From Rotaria socialis (Eukaryota; Rotifera; Eurotatoria; Philodinida; Philodinidae), in contig CAJNYU010002197.1 of assembly GCA_905331475.1 (NCBI GenBank), forward strand, positions 1 to 64,000: 64,000 nucleotides of DNA, read 5' to 3'. Both the position numbers and the translations under genes were made by a program. Positions within the stretch are counted from its first letter, which is position 1; every line of letters begins with the position of its first letter. Shown here piece by piece: positions 1 through 12,279 of this stretch. The notes below the pieces were generated by a model. The model ran no database searches. It was not told where the DNA came from and worked only from the letters and a program-made list of their open reading frames with translations.

Positions 1-1961
1 GAAAGTGAGAAGCTTCAGTTCTAGTATTGTACAGATATGAATACAAAAAAAGTACCATTTTTTGCCATTTCACCAAGTACTCGTGTTATTTCAAGCATAG
101 CAGCAGTTCCACTTGTCGGATCGACAGAACCCAAACTCCAAGCATCTCTGAAATGTTATAATCGGTTAACACTTTTGTGAATAGGCATTGAATAGAACAG
201 TCGAAATTCTGAAAACAGAACAGCACTCGGCATCACCTGTACCACTCTCTTTTTTAATTCTCAAATGTAAAATTCGCAATATGGAGAAATTTAGAGCTGA
301 TGACTGATTGTTTATGTCGAAGAAAATGTTTAGCAAAGCTGCCATAATTAGTATCTTACCTGTGATTTCCGATAACAACGTATCGATCTAGAAATAAACT
401 GAAGTTCGTGTACGTAAGAAAACAACTGTCGGCGAACCTGGTTCAATGTCTCCTTTCATTATACCAATTACATTGTAAGTGTCTTTTCGTTCAAGACGAT
501 TGTAAGTTTTCACTTCAATTGAACTAAACAAATAAAAATAGGTAATTGTTTGAGTTAGAAAAAACGATTTATCTTACGATTTATTCAAAAGTACGCCACC
601 ATAGCGATATCTGATATTTGATAAAGTGCCACACCACTCGGCAGCTACTTCACTTCCTTGTAGATATCTAAATTCCACACTTTTCATTATCAAATACTCG
701 TAACGAAATAGGATCTCTTACTTAAGAATTACTTGGGCTTCGCCGTAGCCAATCGGTTGAGCAGGAATTCTCGGCAGAGATGAAATAGTTCCCTCTTCCA
801 CTCTGTACATGTAATCTATAGTATTCGAACAATATAACGTACCATAATCTAATGAGTAAAAAGACTATCAAACCTGTTGATGGATATGTAGGTGTCAAAG
901 GATCTCCATTGCCAGTGTAGGACGATCCTCTTTGTGCTCCACTGGGTGGCATAAACCACTTTTGATCATAGACCTGATCTGGTGTAGTACCGAATGGAGC
1001 ATAATCAGCCGGATCATTGTATAATATAGCACCAACAGCTCCAAAGTATTGAGCATGTATCACCTAAATAATGATACGACAATTTCTTAGCGTATTCCCG
1101 TATACTAATAAGAATGGCAAAAAACATACTTTATCTCCTCGAAAAATGCGACCATATCTCATGATAATGATACTACCTTGAAGACTAGCATTTCCAACAA
1201 TAGAAGCCAAATGTTTCAAATCTTCAAGTCGACCATAATTAGCATAGAATAGTTTCGTCTAATTGATCAAAAATACAATCAATAGTTGATAGATTCGTTC
1301 ATAGCTTACACTAGAAACCGTCCCATTCGGAGTATAGGCAAGAAATGGATTGACTGTTTTTGGTTGTGTCGGATCGTAGGCTTTCTCAACTCCTTCAGTT
1401 TGAATAATGATTGTTCCATCTGTACTCGTGAGAGTAACTCTAAATAGAAATATAATAAGGTAACTGAAGAATTCTCTTGAGCTTTCAATATACCGATTCG
1501 GTTTATTATTATCAGGGTAGGAAAGAAGAATATTGTATTTTGGTTTGGTTACTTGTAAACCATCACGTTTCCATCGTTCTTCGATCACTTGAGCACTTTC
1601 TAAGTCTTCTGGCAAGCCAGCCATATGAGGCCGTGAAGTAAGATCTCTATATATTCAAAGTTCATAGATAATTTCATTCAAATAGAAATGCAATTGAATT
1701 TACTTAAGATTCGCTTCAATATTCTTTGCTTGAACCAAACTGATGAATTTTTCATAATTTTGTGCGTCAGTTTGTCTTGTAAGACGTTCATATTTAACAG
1801 AGTTAGTGGTCTGCTGTTTTCCTATTGCAAAATGACCAATACTGATACCAATGCCTAATGCAATAAGAGCAGCGAGAAAAGTAGTGAAGTAAAAGCGCTA
1901 AAAGTAGAAGTTTCATGCTATTCAATAAGATAGAAAAGGAATAAAATTATACCTTATCCAT
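1..1961 (-). CDS. NAALADase / glutamate carboxypeptidase II-like, copy A (3' end outside window)
   Basis: M28-family zinc peptidase related to PSMA/FOLH1 and NAALAD2, a type II membrane exopeptidase that removes C-terminal glutamate from peptides or folyl-polyglutamate. The coding start is a 9-base exon (ATGGATAAG, 1953-1961) followed by a GT-AG intron; the next exon, beginning at 1897, encodes a short cytosolic stub and a hydrophobic signal anchor (FLAALIALGIGISIGHFAIG). Further exons match the family: N-terminal region near 1500-1650 ([14 protein letters not shown]), PA-domain segment at 870-1063 ([25 protein letters not shown]) and the start of the M28 core near 44-400, with VIGNH (zinc His) and [16 protein letters not shown] (bridging Asp). 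The catalytic Glu pair, last zinc ligands and C-terminal dimerisation domain lie beyond position 1. Introns are mostly 50-70 bases. No break is seen in what is present. Same orientation and architecture as the copy at 2891-6251. Confidence 0.9.
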
Positions 1962-2890
1962 TGTAGTTAAAAGTGTTAGTATTCACTTGGTTTTTTATCT
2001 ATGTTGCTTGACATTTATTGTATTTATTGAGAAGCTTTTTTTTTAATATTAACTCTATGTGTATGCTGACATGTCACTGGCTTAAACACCTTTCATCCGA
2101 ATTTTTCACTTTTCTTTTTCTGTCGAGGTGTTCTAAAATCAATAGTTTACTATTCTTCGCCGAACTTGTGTCTTCGCTATAGTTAACACACAAAGGGCAT
2201 AAAGGTCTAGTCGAAATAACATTCGATTAGATTTAATTCTATGTAAAATTCAGTTACAAATGTGAATTTATTTTCCATTGGTATAATGTATGTTCAAAAG
2301 TCATGTGAAAGTAATCAAAAATTCGTAATGTTGCAATATGTACGACTTTGAATATTGCAACAAGAAAAAACGATATACTCTATGCACCATTGCTAATCTT
2401 TCAACGTGCGTAAATAATTGGCAAATTGAAAGAAGAAAAAGATTCGTGTTTGTGCAAGCAACGACATTGTAGATTAAGTCAGATAAACTTTAAGCGGAAG
2501 ATTTTTTTTTCCTCTTTTCGTGGCTATCATTTCAGGTGTACAAATATTTAGTAATAACTTGTGATTTACTCTGACGAAGTCGATTGTTGAACTCAATTGT
2601 ATTTACAAATTGTCTGAGTTCGATGCCTATCAAACATATTATAGGACGAACACATTAAGAAATAGACACGATGTTCGTGTTCTTATTAGTACTACTATGT
2701 TTAGTCAGAATTTAGATTTTCGATCTTGAAAATTATTTCCATAATGTTCAATAGATTTTCATTGAAAATCGAATTTCATCTAATTATCGAACAAATTAAA
2801 TTACAAACAATTTCTATAATTATAAAATACAATCGATTTTTATTCTACTAACAACTAATATCATTAATAAAAGTAGATTTTCAAATCATC
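1962..2890. other. Spacer between the two NAALADase genes
   Basis: AT-rich non-coding sequence between the stop codon of the upstream copy (on the minus strand) and the start of the next. It must hold the 3' end of copy B and the promoter of copy A. I see no repeat, RNA gene or clear TATA element. Confidence 0.6.
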
Positions 2891-5800
2891 TTAAAACATA
2901 AATTTATCATATTGTTTCAATGTTGATACAGATCCACGTATAAAGTAAATAGCAATGGCTATGGCTTGATCAATTTCTGTTTGATTACCGCTAGCAAGTG
3001 CATCACCGATTGTTGGAAAGTCAGAAGCATCATATTTGTTAATTTTAGCTGGTGCATAAATAATATGCCTTACATAAACAAAAACAACTTGAGAGCATAT
3101 AATTATTTAAAAAAAAAAAGACTTTATTTTCTTACTTTAAGTCAGTATGATCTTCACCTTGTCCCAATGGATTTAGAAAAGCGCGTTCAAGTTGTAATAA
3201 TTGATCATTGTACGCTCGAATTTCGTACGGACTAAATTTAAGATGAAGATATTTTTCTTTTCGATAGAAATTACTGACTTGTTAATATTTAGTGATTTAC
3301 AACGGATCTCAAAATCTTGCGCTGCTTTTTCAAAATCATTGACAGCGTTTCGAAATATTGCTAAAGTAACTTTTTAGATGAAGGAAATTAATCGAAAAAA
3401 ATTATTCATACGAAATTGTTTATTATTCTGTGGAATATTCATCATCGCTTGTTTAAGTACTATCGTATATCGTGTAACATTAAATGGCAAAATAGATGTT
3501 TCGGAAAGAAGTAATCCTAATACTCCTACGAATTGGCCTATTGTTTTATGAGCCTAAGTAATAAATATATAATAGAAAATTAAAATAAATAGACATAATA
3601 ATTATTGATTCACTGTAAAATCAGGATCAATAAATTTTTTCATCATAAAAAAAGTTTCATACGACGTATGATAAAGTGGATATCCGGTTATATTTCCATG
3701 GTCGATAGGATTAAACGTATATGATACGTCAAAATTAGATGAACCCACTAGTTGATCGAATGCAAAATAGTCACTAGCAGATCCCAAACCATATTTAATT
3801 CTATATAGACAAAGGAAAACAAATACATGATTTGAACGGCGAATTCTATGACACATACTTCGGTTCATTGGTCAAATCATTGCGATTAACTTTCATCCAT
3901 TTATCATAAATCGTTTGACCAGGTGGATCATATGCACTTGGAACCTATTTTTCCAGTTACACAAAGTTATTCAATATTAAAACTAAACAAACCATTTTCG
4001 AAGCCTCGACGATGATATCAAATAGCAATGGCGAAGCTTTGGCAGAAACTGAATAATATCCTATTAGAAAAGCAACAAATGTCTTAGCGCATAATTATTA
4101 TGTCTAGTAAAAGAAAATATTACCTCGAATAGGACCGTCTATATTGAGGTACGAAACAATACGAGCTCCTAATACTTTTGCATATTCCTGGAAAATAAAT
4201 TGCTCCTTTAACTATTTTACTATACATGAACATTGACTAAAACCAAAATTACCTGAACATATTCTACTGAACCGATGAGTCCATATTCTTCGGCACCCCA
4301 CGAGCAAAACATTAAACTACGGCGTGGGCGAAATCCTATTAAAAATAAAACGTTGAATGTACTAGGAAATAAATTCGAATAAGAAAACAGTACCATTTTG
4401 ATACATTTGACTAAGAACTCGAGTAATTTCTAGTATTATTGCTGTTCCACTTGTTGGATCGACAGAGCCCAAGCTCCAAGCATCACTAAAATCAAAATAC
4501 ACTTTATTTTTAATGTTCTAGTCATTCGCTCATTATTTCTCAAAATTAAAATTAATCGCTACGATTTGCGGAAAACAACTAATCTTGATCTTTTTATGTC
4601 AAAAAACAAAAGAAAAGAGTCAAACAGAAGAATAAAAAAGTCCTACCGATGATTACCAATGACAATGTATCGATCTATGAGAAGAAGAAGTTTATCTCAT
4701 TGGAACTATGAGAAATTCATTTTACCTGGCTCAATTTCTCCACGCAGTATTCCAATTACATTGTATGTATCTTTTCTTGCGAGTCGATTATATGATCGAA
4801 TTTCAATGGATCTAAATAATAAAAAAATACATATTCATGATTAAAAGACATTATTGCCAACGTTCGAGTATATTTACGCAGACGATAAAAGCTCCGCACC
4901 ATAACGATATGTTACATTAGGTAAACTACCACGCCAATCTGCCGTTACCTCAATACCTTGTAGATATCTAAATATAATACATGCTATTATTAGATTAAAA
5001 ATTGAGGAGATGCTGCAAAAAATTCCTACTGAAGAATCATTTGAGCTTCGCTATAGCTGATTGGTTGTGCAGGAATTCTTGGTAGATATTTCACGTTTTC
5101 CTCTTCCAATCGATACATATAGTCTATGAAAAATAGAAAAACTAGACTCTTTGAATTCGACAGCACTTATCAAACCGGTAGAGGGATAAATAGGTGTAAG
5201 TGGATCGCCATTTGCAATAAATGCTGAACCTCGTTGTGCGCCACTTGGAGGCATATACCATTTTTGATCGTAGACTTGATCAGGTGCGATACCGAATGGA
5301 GCATAATCAGCTGGATCATTATACAATATAGCGCCTGCTGCTCCGAAATATTGAGCATGCATGACCTATAAAAAGGAATTTAATCTACTTCATATGCAAT
5401 AAAAATTACCTTGTTTCCGCGATAAAGACGGCCATATCTCATGATAATGATACTACCTTGAAGACTGGCATTTCCAACGACAAATGATAATTTCTGAAAA
5501 TCTTCAAGTCGACCATAATTTGCATAGAATAGTTTTGTCTAATATATTAAACAAACAATCTATAGTCGATATCTATTCACAACTTACACTGAAAGCAGTC
5601 CCATTAGGTGTATAGGCAAGAAATGGATTGACTGTTTTTGGTTGGTTCGGATCATAGACTTTTTCGACTCCCTCTGTTTGTATAATGATTGTACCATCAC
5701 CATTTGTGAGAATAACTCTAAATAGAAATTTCAACAAATCTAATAAACTAATCTCTAGAGTTTTCGATCTACCGATTAGGTCTATTATCGTCGGGATAAG

Positions 5801-6251
5801 AAAGAAGAACGTTGTATCTTGGTTTGGTTACTTGTAAGCCATCACGTTTCCATCGTTCTTCGATCACTTGAGCACTCTCTAGATCTTCGGGTAGTCCAGC
5901 GATATGAGGACGTGAAGTGAGATCTCTATATATTTATATGCATGATACATGATTTTATTCAAATAAAAATGTAATCGAATTTACTTAAGATTTGCTTCAA
6001 TATTCTCTGCCTGAATAGAACGGATAAATGTTTGATAATTTTGTTGACTTGTCTGCCGAGGGACATAGCTATATTTCCATGGAGTATTTGTTACTTCTTT
6101 AGTTATAGCAAAATGTCCAATTAGAATACCAATGCCAACAAAAACAACTGCTACAATTGTGGCAACAATACTGGTGAGAACAAACTAAACGATATTTTTG
6201 TCTGATTGGCAAATATACTACTGGATTAATTCATCTCACTTTATTAACCAT
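2891..6251 (-). CDS. NAALADase / glutamate carboxypeptidase II-like, copy B (complete)
   Basis: Complete paralogue of the neighbouring gene. The first exon is ATGGTTAATAAA (ATG at 6251), then an intron, then a signal-anchor segment ([18 protein letters not shown]). In order come the N-terminal region (about 5760-6000), the PA apical domain (5166-5365, [12 protein letters not shown]), and the M28 catalytic core: VIGNH at about 4650-4670 and [16 protein letters not shown] near 4440-4486 (zinc His and bridging Asp), [15 protein letters not shown] near 4260-4320 (catalytic Glu plus zinc Glu), YLNIDGPI near 4140 (zinc Asp) and [11 protein letters not shown] near 3650-3690 (zinc His). The C-terminal helical dimerisation domain ends at TAA 2891-2893 after [11 protein letters not shown] and [13 protein letters not shown], both family hallmarks. 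All five zinc ligands and the catalytic Glu are present, so it should be an active ectopeptidase. About 700 residues, near the family size. Confidence 0.93.
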
Positions 6252-9200
6252 AGTTGAGTTGTTGTTTTTTTTTTGTTCGGTATTGCTTTCGAAATCTGAT
6301 GTAAGTATCGTTTCTAGTTAAAATGATTTGATTTATTAACTTCTATATACCATGGCGAACTTTTTTGCAATAGTCGATTCTTTATTCTTTGTTTGCCATT
6401 TGATTTCTCTCATTTATTTTTGTTCTTTTTACATTTGACATTCATGAAATCTTCAGAGTCTATTTTCATTGCGTGCTATTCAGGCGTTGAGTCTAAGAAT
6501 TTATTTAATTGGATGATAAACAAAAGATATGCGTCACTGAGAACGAATTATATTGTATTGATATGTTAAAATGAAATTCAAATTAATCCTTAAAACAAAA
6601 CTCTCTCTTTCAGATCTCATCATGTGTCATTTTCAATTATACAAAAGAAAATGTTCGCAATTACCGATAAAGAAATGACACTGAAACGAAACAAAATGTC
6701 TATGAATGATATTTGAAAATATTTGCTTTAAGAAACATAACTTAGGTATAGAACAATGAAAATCTATCGATAAGATTTTCATTCTTGATATTGATAACTC
6801 AAGTAGAACAAAACTATCAGATGTTTTTTATTTATGGTTAAAATTAAAATGTATTATCAATTTGTATATTTATACAATAGGAAGAAAAGCACCGGTTATA
6901 TAGTGAATAGATCAGCGTAATTTTAATTTGTGGTAACTAACATTAATCGAGTGACTTTGGTCAATCAGAAATAATATTCTCTATATTGATCAATTGCTAA
7001 CAATACTAGTAGAACAACGTCCACTGGTTATCAAGTTATTCTTGAGCTGCAAAATATTGTTGCATCATATCAATCCTTGTCTTGTATCCACTGAATAGTA
7101 ATATGAATAAAAATGTATTTCAATATGTTATATAGTTCATGTTTTCCTTTGCAGAAATGCTAAAAACACATACTTAATAAGATCTTCTATAGTTCTCAAA
7201 ATCTAAAACTTGTATCTAAGTTCTATTATATTTTCTAATATAATCAGAGCAAATGTTTTGAGTATAGTCACAGTTCGAGGAAATTTTCTTGAACACTGAT
7301 TTTCATATAAATTATCGTATTTACAATGATTTCTTTCGGATCGGACAGTCTTGTTGATAATGCTAATTTAATTTGAACATTGATTTTTCCTATAATAGCT
7401 GATCTTTAATTCAAGGACAGAGAGAAATAGATACAGTTTATTTGATTAACTTCTTCGATAATCATCAAAGTCTTTTGCTTAATTCTTCGTGTATAAGCAA
7501 ATTCAAGTATAGTCTGCTGTGTCAAGTTGCTTGAAGTTGTGTAGTTAATTCATACGGCTTGTTTGCGATGAATCTAATTTTTCGATAGTCTTCAAAGATA
7601 TCATGACATATTAAGATATATAATAATATTTCGTAGCTGCTTATTCGGTATGATCATTGATTTAACATTACAGCTTAATATTAGTCTGTATATCAATTTT
7701 TTCTAAATGGAATTGGTTCGAAAGTGTCATAGAAAATACAATATCATTAGTTATGATGTGCTGTTTTTTTTAGTAGAAAATTTAAAATAAAAAATACTGT
7801 TTTAAATAATTCTTTATAATACTTGATATTGAATAATTGAAACTTTAATTCTGCTTATAACAGACAACTAGTCTTTTCATCGTTGATGTTCATCTTATCC
7901 ATAGAATTTTCGGGACGTTGATCAATGACAACAATTTCATGTATAAAAAACATAGAATGATGCGCTCATCATTAGAAGGATAGTAATTAGATATTGAGCT
8001 GTCTGTTTTGGGGTATTTTAAAATAACGAGTGATTGTTTTAAAGACTATATGAATAAAAAAAAACATAGTTCTTATGATTCTCTGTTAAAATAAATGTTA
8101 ATAAGCAGTAAATTTATTCTAATTCTGTAATGTATCATTCGACTAGAACAAATTTAATTGTTCATTTCCTCTAGCGATGTTCAACCATCGATATAAATTG
8201 AAGACAGGATGCAGTATACAAGCTGTTCTTCGTTTAGCAATCTTAAAATCTTATATAAACGATAGTTCATAAGTAAACATGAGACGACACACATCAAAGA
8301 AAGTTAATCATTTGTATTTAAAATTATGAGTTTAAATCAATGAAACTTTTCTTTTTCGTTAAGAATAAAAATTTTATTGGTTGACAAAAATTTTCGTATA
8401 TCCTGTGACAATTTAATTAGCATGCATTGTATTTAAGAAAAGAATTTATGTTTGCATTTTCATTAGTAACACAGTGTAATGAAGCTTATTTTAAGATATT
8501 ATTTCAACTTAGTAGATTCTACTTGTACTAATCAGTCATTAAATTGTTTATTTTGAAAATACAAAAAAGGCGTTTCCTGAACATACAATGAGAATTATTC
8601 GATTGCATTTGGTACCTCCTTATTGATTTTGAGTTCTAATGACTAGCAGAGCCGATGCGTATGTATGTACATTGGTGATTAAGAAGCTTAGCATCGTTAG
8701 TTATGCATATATGTGCGTGTTCGTTATGTTTGTACATTTTGTCAATTAAGAAAAAGAGAAAAGCGAACGCATTCGATCGCCTTTTTCTTCTTGTTGTTAC
8801 TGTAAAAAAGTCTCTTTCGCTAAATTGGAGTCTATCTTTTTTTTCTCTCTTGAAATGTACGTACATGAATAAATATGGATTGGATCGGCGGTAGTATATA
8901 TATACATGATGATGAAGAGAGTATCGTGTAAGTGAAGTAAATGAAGTGTGTTGAGTTCATCTTTGCTTTAAGGAAAATAATAGAACAGAGAAAAAGAGAA
9001 GTCACTCGCGAATAGACGACAGCGATCGATAATCTTATTTTGGTCGATTGATTGAAAAAAAAAGAAAATTTATTGATATCCGGCGAGAGAAAAAAAGACG
9101 TCGTGCCATATGTAACAAACTCGATTTTGTTCTTTATCGTTGTCACAAATCAACTTGATGTGTGTGCCGCTAGTCGACCGTGCTGACATTTTTATATTTC

Positions 9201-11445
9201 AATGGACTGAGAACAACACGAAATGGTCACAATTGGAATATAGAAACTACGAGTAAGTTTTTTCTTGAAACTTTTGTTTCTATGTAAAAGCGACATGAAT
9301 GTATTCATCACATGCCCTTGATTAGATAAATTGAAACTATTAAGGCACGTGGTTATGAATACTATGGTGTTAGCTGAAAAACGACGAAAAGTTTTTATTC
9401 CTAGGTATTATTTTAGACTATGAAGAAAATTCCTGTTGAACTTTTCCAATTCATTCATTCATTCACTAACAGAGAAAGTCTAATCACTGATCAAAACTGG
9501 ATTAAACAAAAAGCGGCATTTTTCATGTGACTACATTAATCATGAGTGAATACTCATGTCATGAATAGAGACTGGGTCTGAATCGTGTGCAGTTGCTTAT
9601 GCAACTCAAAACATAAATGATCACTTTCGAGGTCTAATGAAAATATAAATTAATAAAGAGGAATGATTTTGTTAGTACGAATCGTAGTAGAAAATACAAT
9701 TTTCTAAGTGTAGTGAATTGTTCGGGTTAGTACCAATAATCAACAAATATCGTTGAGTTTTACGGTAAACTATCATATTTGATTTATTGCTAAATGAACC
9801 TGAATTAGAGAATATCTATAAAACAAGAAACTTTTCAGCTATTTCGTTCTAGATGAACCGAGAGCATCATTATTTTGGCTAGCTAGATATTTTGAAGGTC
9901 ACTTGATTTTCTAGATCATATTCTACATGAGTAGCTTAGACGATGGTAATCAAAAATCATGATGAAACATAAATAGAAATACTAAAATCCTACTGAATAA
10001 CGTCGTGTATTCAATTTTGATAGAAAGAAATGTTCCATCGGCAAAATATTTAGATCTATTTAAAATAATGATGTCACATTGAACATATTATTTTGTTGAT
10101 TTTAATGCTTCAAAAACAAAACACGCTGAATTCATCGTATAATTATAAATTTCTTTGAAAAGAAATAATATTCTATGGTATTTAGATGCAATATCAAGTC
10201 GAATATGATAAATCTCATAGTGAAATGTATGAGGAAAAGATTTTCAATCATTCAGCGAATATATCACCAACGAAAGAAACGGCAATTTCGAATGCATTTG
10301 AAAAAATACAATTCTTTTTTATGAACTTATTTACAATACTGAAAATAGGCTACCATTGGATTGTCTGGCTCGAACGATAGGTATTGATTGCAGAATTTGA
10401 ATGACTTCAAAAAAGTTATATTTGATAGATGTATGTTCTCTGAAATATTTACTAGTTTCAACACTGTTCTCAAAAATTCATCAATAATTATCATCGTTGC
10501 TCTAGTGAAAGAATACTTGAGGAAAATGATTGAGAGATTTCATGATAGCAAAAGTATCGTGGAAAATATTTTACAAATCAACAGATTTTCTTAAATATAG
10601 AAAATTCACCAAAAGATTATGAATACCAGCGTCGCATACTAAAATTGTTTTTTTTCTGATGCTTATAAGAAACCAACAGCCCTTTTCTTACAGAAAAAAT
10701 TTTTTTTTGCCCATCTTGCATTATTTTTATTGAAACCGTTGAATCAACACAGACAAGTAAAAGTAAATAAATGACTCAATACACTAACATGATGTCTCCA
10801 ACGCTGAAAAATAGCATCTAGAATGATTTTACCAATCTACTTAAACACTTAGATACGAGTACTTGTTGAGATTCACCTTGAATGAGCAAAGTACGCCTTT
10901 TTTTTCTTTTTGGGAAAGAAAAATGAATATGACGCATGATTTTTATTTTTCAATCATTGATTCAATGTTAAGTAAAAACATGTATCACAACAGAAGCGAC
11001 TCAAAGCAACGGATACTTAGTTTTACAACAGAATGGGGGGCATTTTCTTCAACATAGTCTGTTGGTTAGCATCACTTCTAAATTTTCAGACCAAAATCTA
11101 TGATCTAATGCTTTGTGCCTTGCATTATTTCGTTGAATGAAATCTTCGAATAGAAATTCGACTCAATGCTATCATGGTATTGATTCATTACAATTGCATA
11201 GAGTAAAATAATAATATCAAAATTTTACGTATTGGTTGACATTGAAATGTGTCATGGTTAAAATAAAACAGAAGCAATGCTTACGCAGCTAACAAAGTTA
11301 TCCAAATCGACATTTCTGAAAAGTATGTGAAATTTATAGTTTTCTTTGAAAAAAAATCATGAAATTTCTTTACAATTGAACGGAAAAAATTCATACAAAA
11401 AAAAATATTTTTGACGCAACAAAAATATTTCAAGCAAAAAGAAAC
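6252..11445. other. Long non-coding stretch
   Basis: About 5 kb without a supportable gene. Short open frames (for example around 8636-9146 and 10186-10594) are low-complexity, lack family similarity that I recognise and have no convincing splice context. The segment right of 6251 must contain the promoter of the NAALADase gene. Simple-sequence patches occur near 8895-8907 (TA) and 9452-9467 (ATTC). Confidence 0.55.
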
Positions 11446-11638
11446 AATTTGATCAGGGACGGCGCGAACGGGCGGGGGGGGGGTTCCCCCCAACTTTGGA
11501 AATTTTTGTTTCAATTTTACTCCGATTTGAAGAAAATAGAAGAGATTTTTATTGGTTTACTCCGATTTTTGAAAAAAACCTCCCGTTTTCAAGTAACCCC
11601 CTATATTTTTGTTGCTTCGCGCCGTCCCTGAATTTGAT
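11446..11638. mobile_element. hAT-type MITE with perfect 8-bp target duplication
   Basis: A 177-bp element at 11454-11630 ends in perfect 15-bp terminal inverted repeats, CAGGGACGGCGCGAA at 11454-11468 and its reverse complement at 11616-11630. It is flanked by identical 8-bp direct repeats AATTTGAT (11446-11453 and 11631-11638). Ends beginning CAGGG and an 8-bp duplication are the signature of the hAT superfamily. Inside are a G10-TT-C6 hairpin-forming run (11474-11491) and a 13-bp direct repeat TTTACTCCGATTT at 11516 and 11556. It is far too short for a transposase, so it would have been moved in trans. The perfect duplication and repeats suggest a fairly recent insertion. Confidence 0.92.
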
Positions 11639-12279
11639 TTTGTTAGATGAAGAAAGAAAGCTATTGTATCTGAGAAATATCTAAATGTTTAATGGCTAGT
11701 ACTCCTGTGCTATTTTGTTTTGTAGAACAAAGCTCATATATCGATCTGATTTATTTTTCTTTGACAGAATTACTCTTTCTTCATTATTTCTTACTTTCGA
11801 TATTCATTCGAATATCTTATTTCATAGGTAACACAAATATCTATTCAGCTATACTTTCTGACAATTCAAAGTTCAGATATGAAATTCGTTGTGTGTTTAT
11901 GTAAAAAAAGCATTCATTCAAAAAATAGAAAAATAATTCTCTCAATTTAGTAACTGACGAGTATTACTTCGTACTTTGACTTCCTAAAGAATTTTTAAAA
12001 ACGAATGGAATATAATAATTTGAGTTCGTAGAGATGATAAAAAGGTGAAATTTATTTTTAATTTATTTATTTTTATGTGAAGAACACGTACTGTGATACT
12101 ATGCATTTTTTTCCGATGAGTGACTACTCATGTGCAACAAAGAACATATCGAATTTTAGTGATATAGTTAGCAAAATTACAGAAAATTTTGACTCGCACA
12201 ACTTTGAAAAATAAATATTTCAGTAAGTTCGCATGCTGATTTCTGAAATCAAATTAGCAAATGAAATTTTTCTTCGGAT
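11639..12279. other. Non-coding stretch left of the IAP gene
   Basis: AT-rich sequence holding the 3' flank of the minus-strand IAP gene. Nothing else recognised. Confidence 0.5.

Noticed and set aside
8636-9146. Overlapping open frames on both strands
   Set aside because: Low-complexity content, no domain and no splice context; chance frames.
10186-10594. Two adjacent plus-strand open frames (64 and 68 codons)
   Set aside because: No recognised family and no in-frame join; a decayed gene is possible but not supported.
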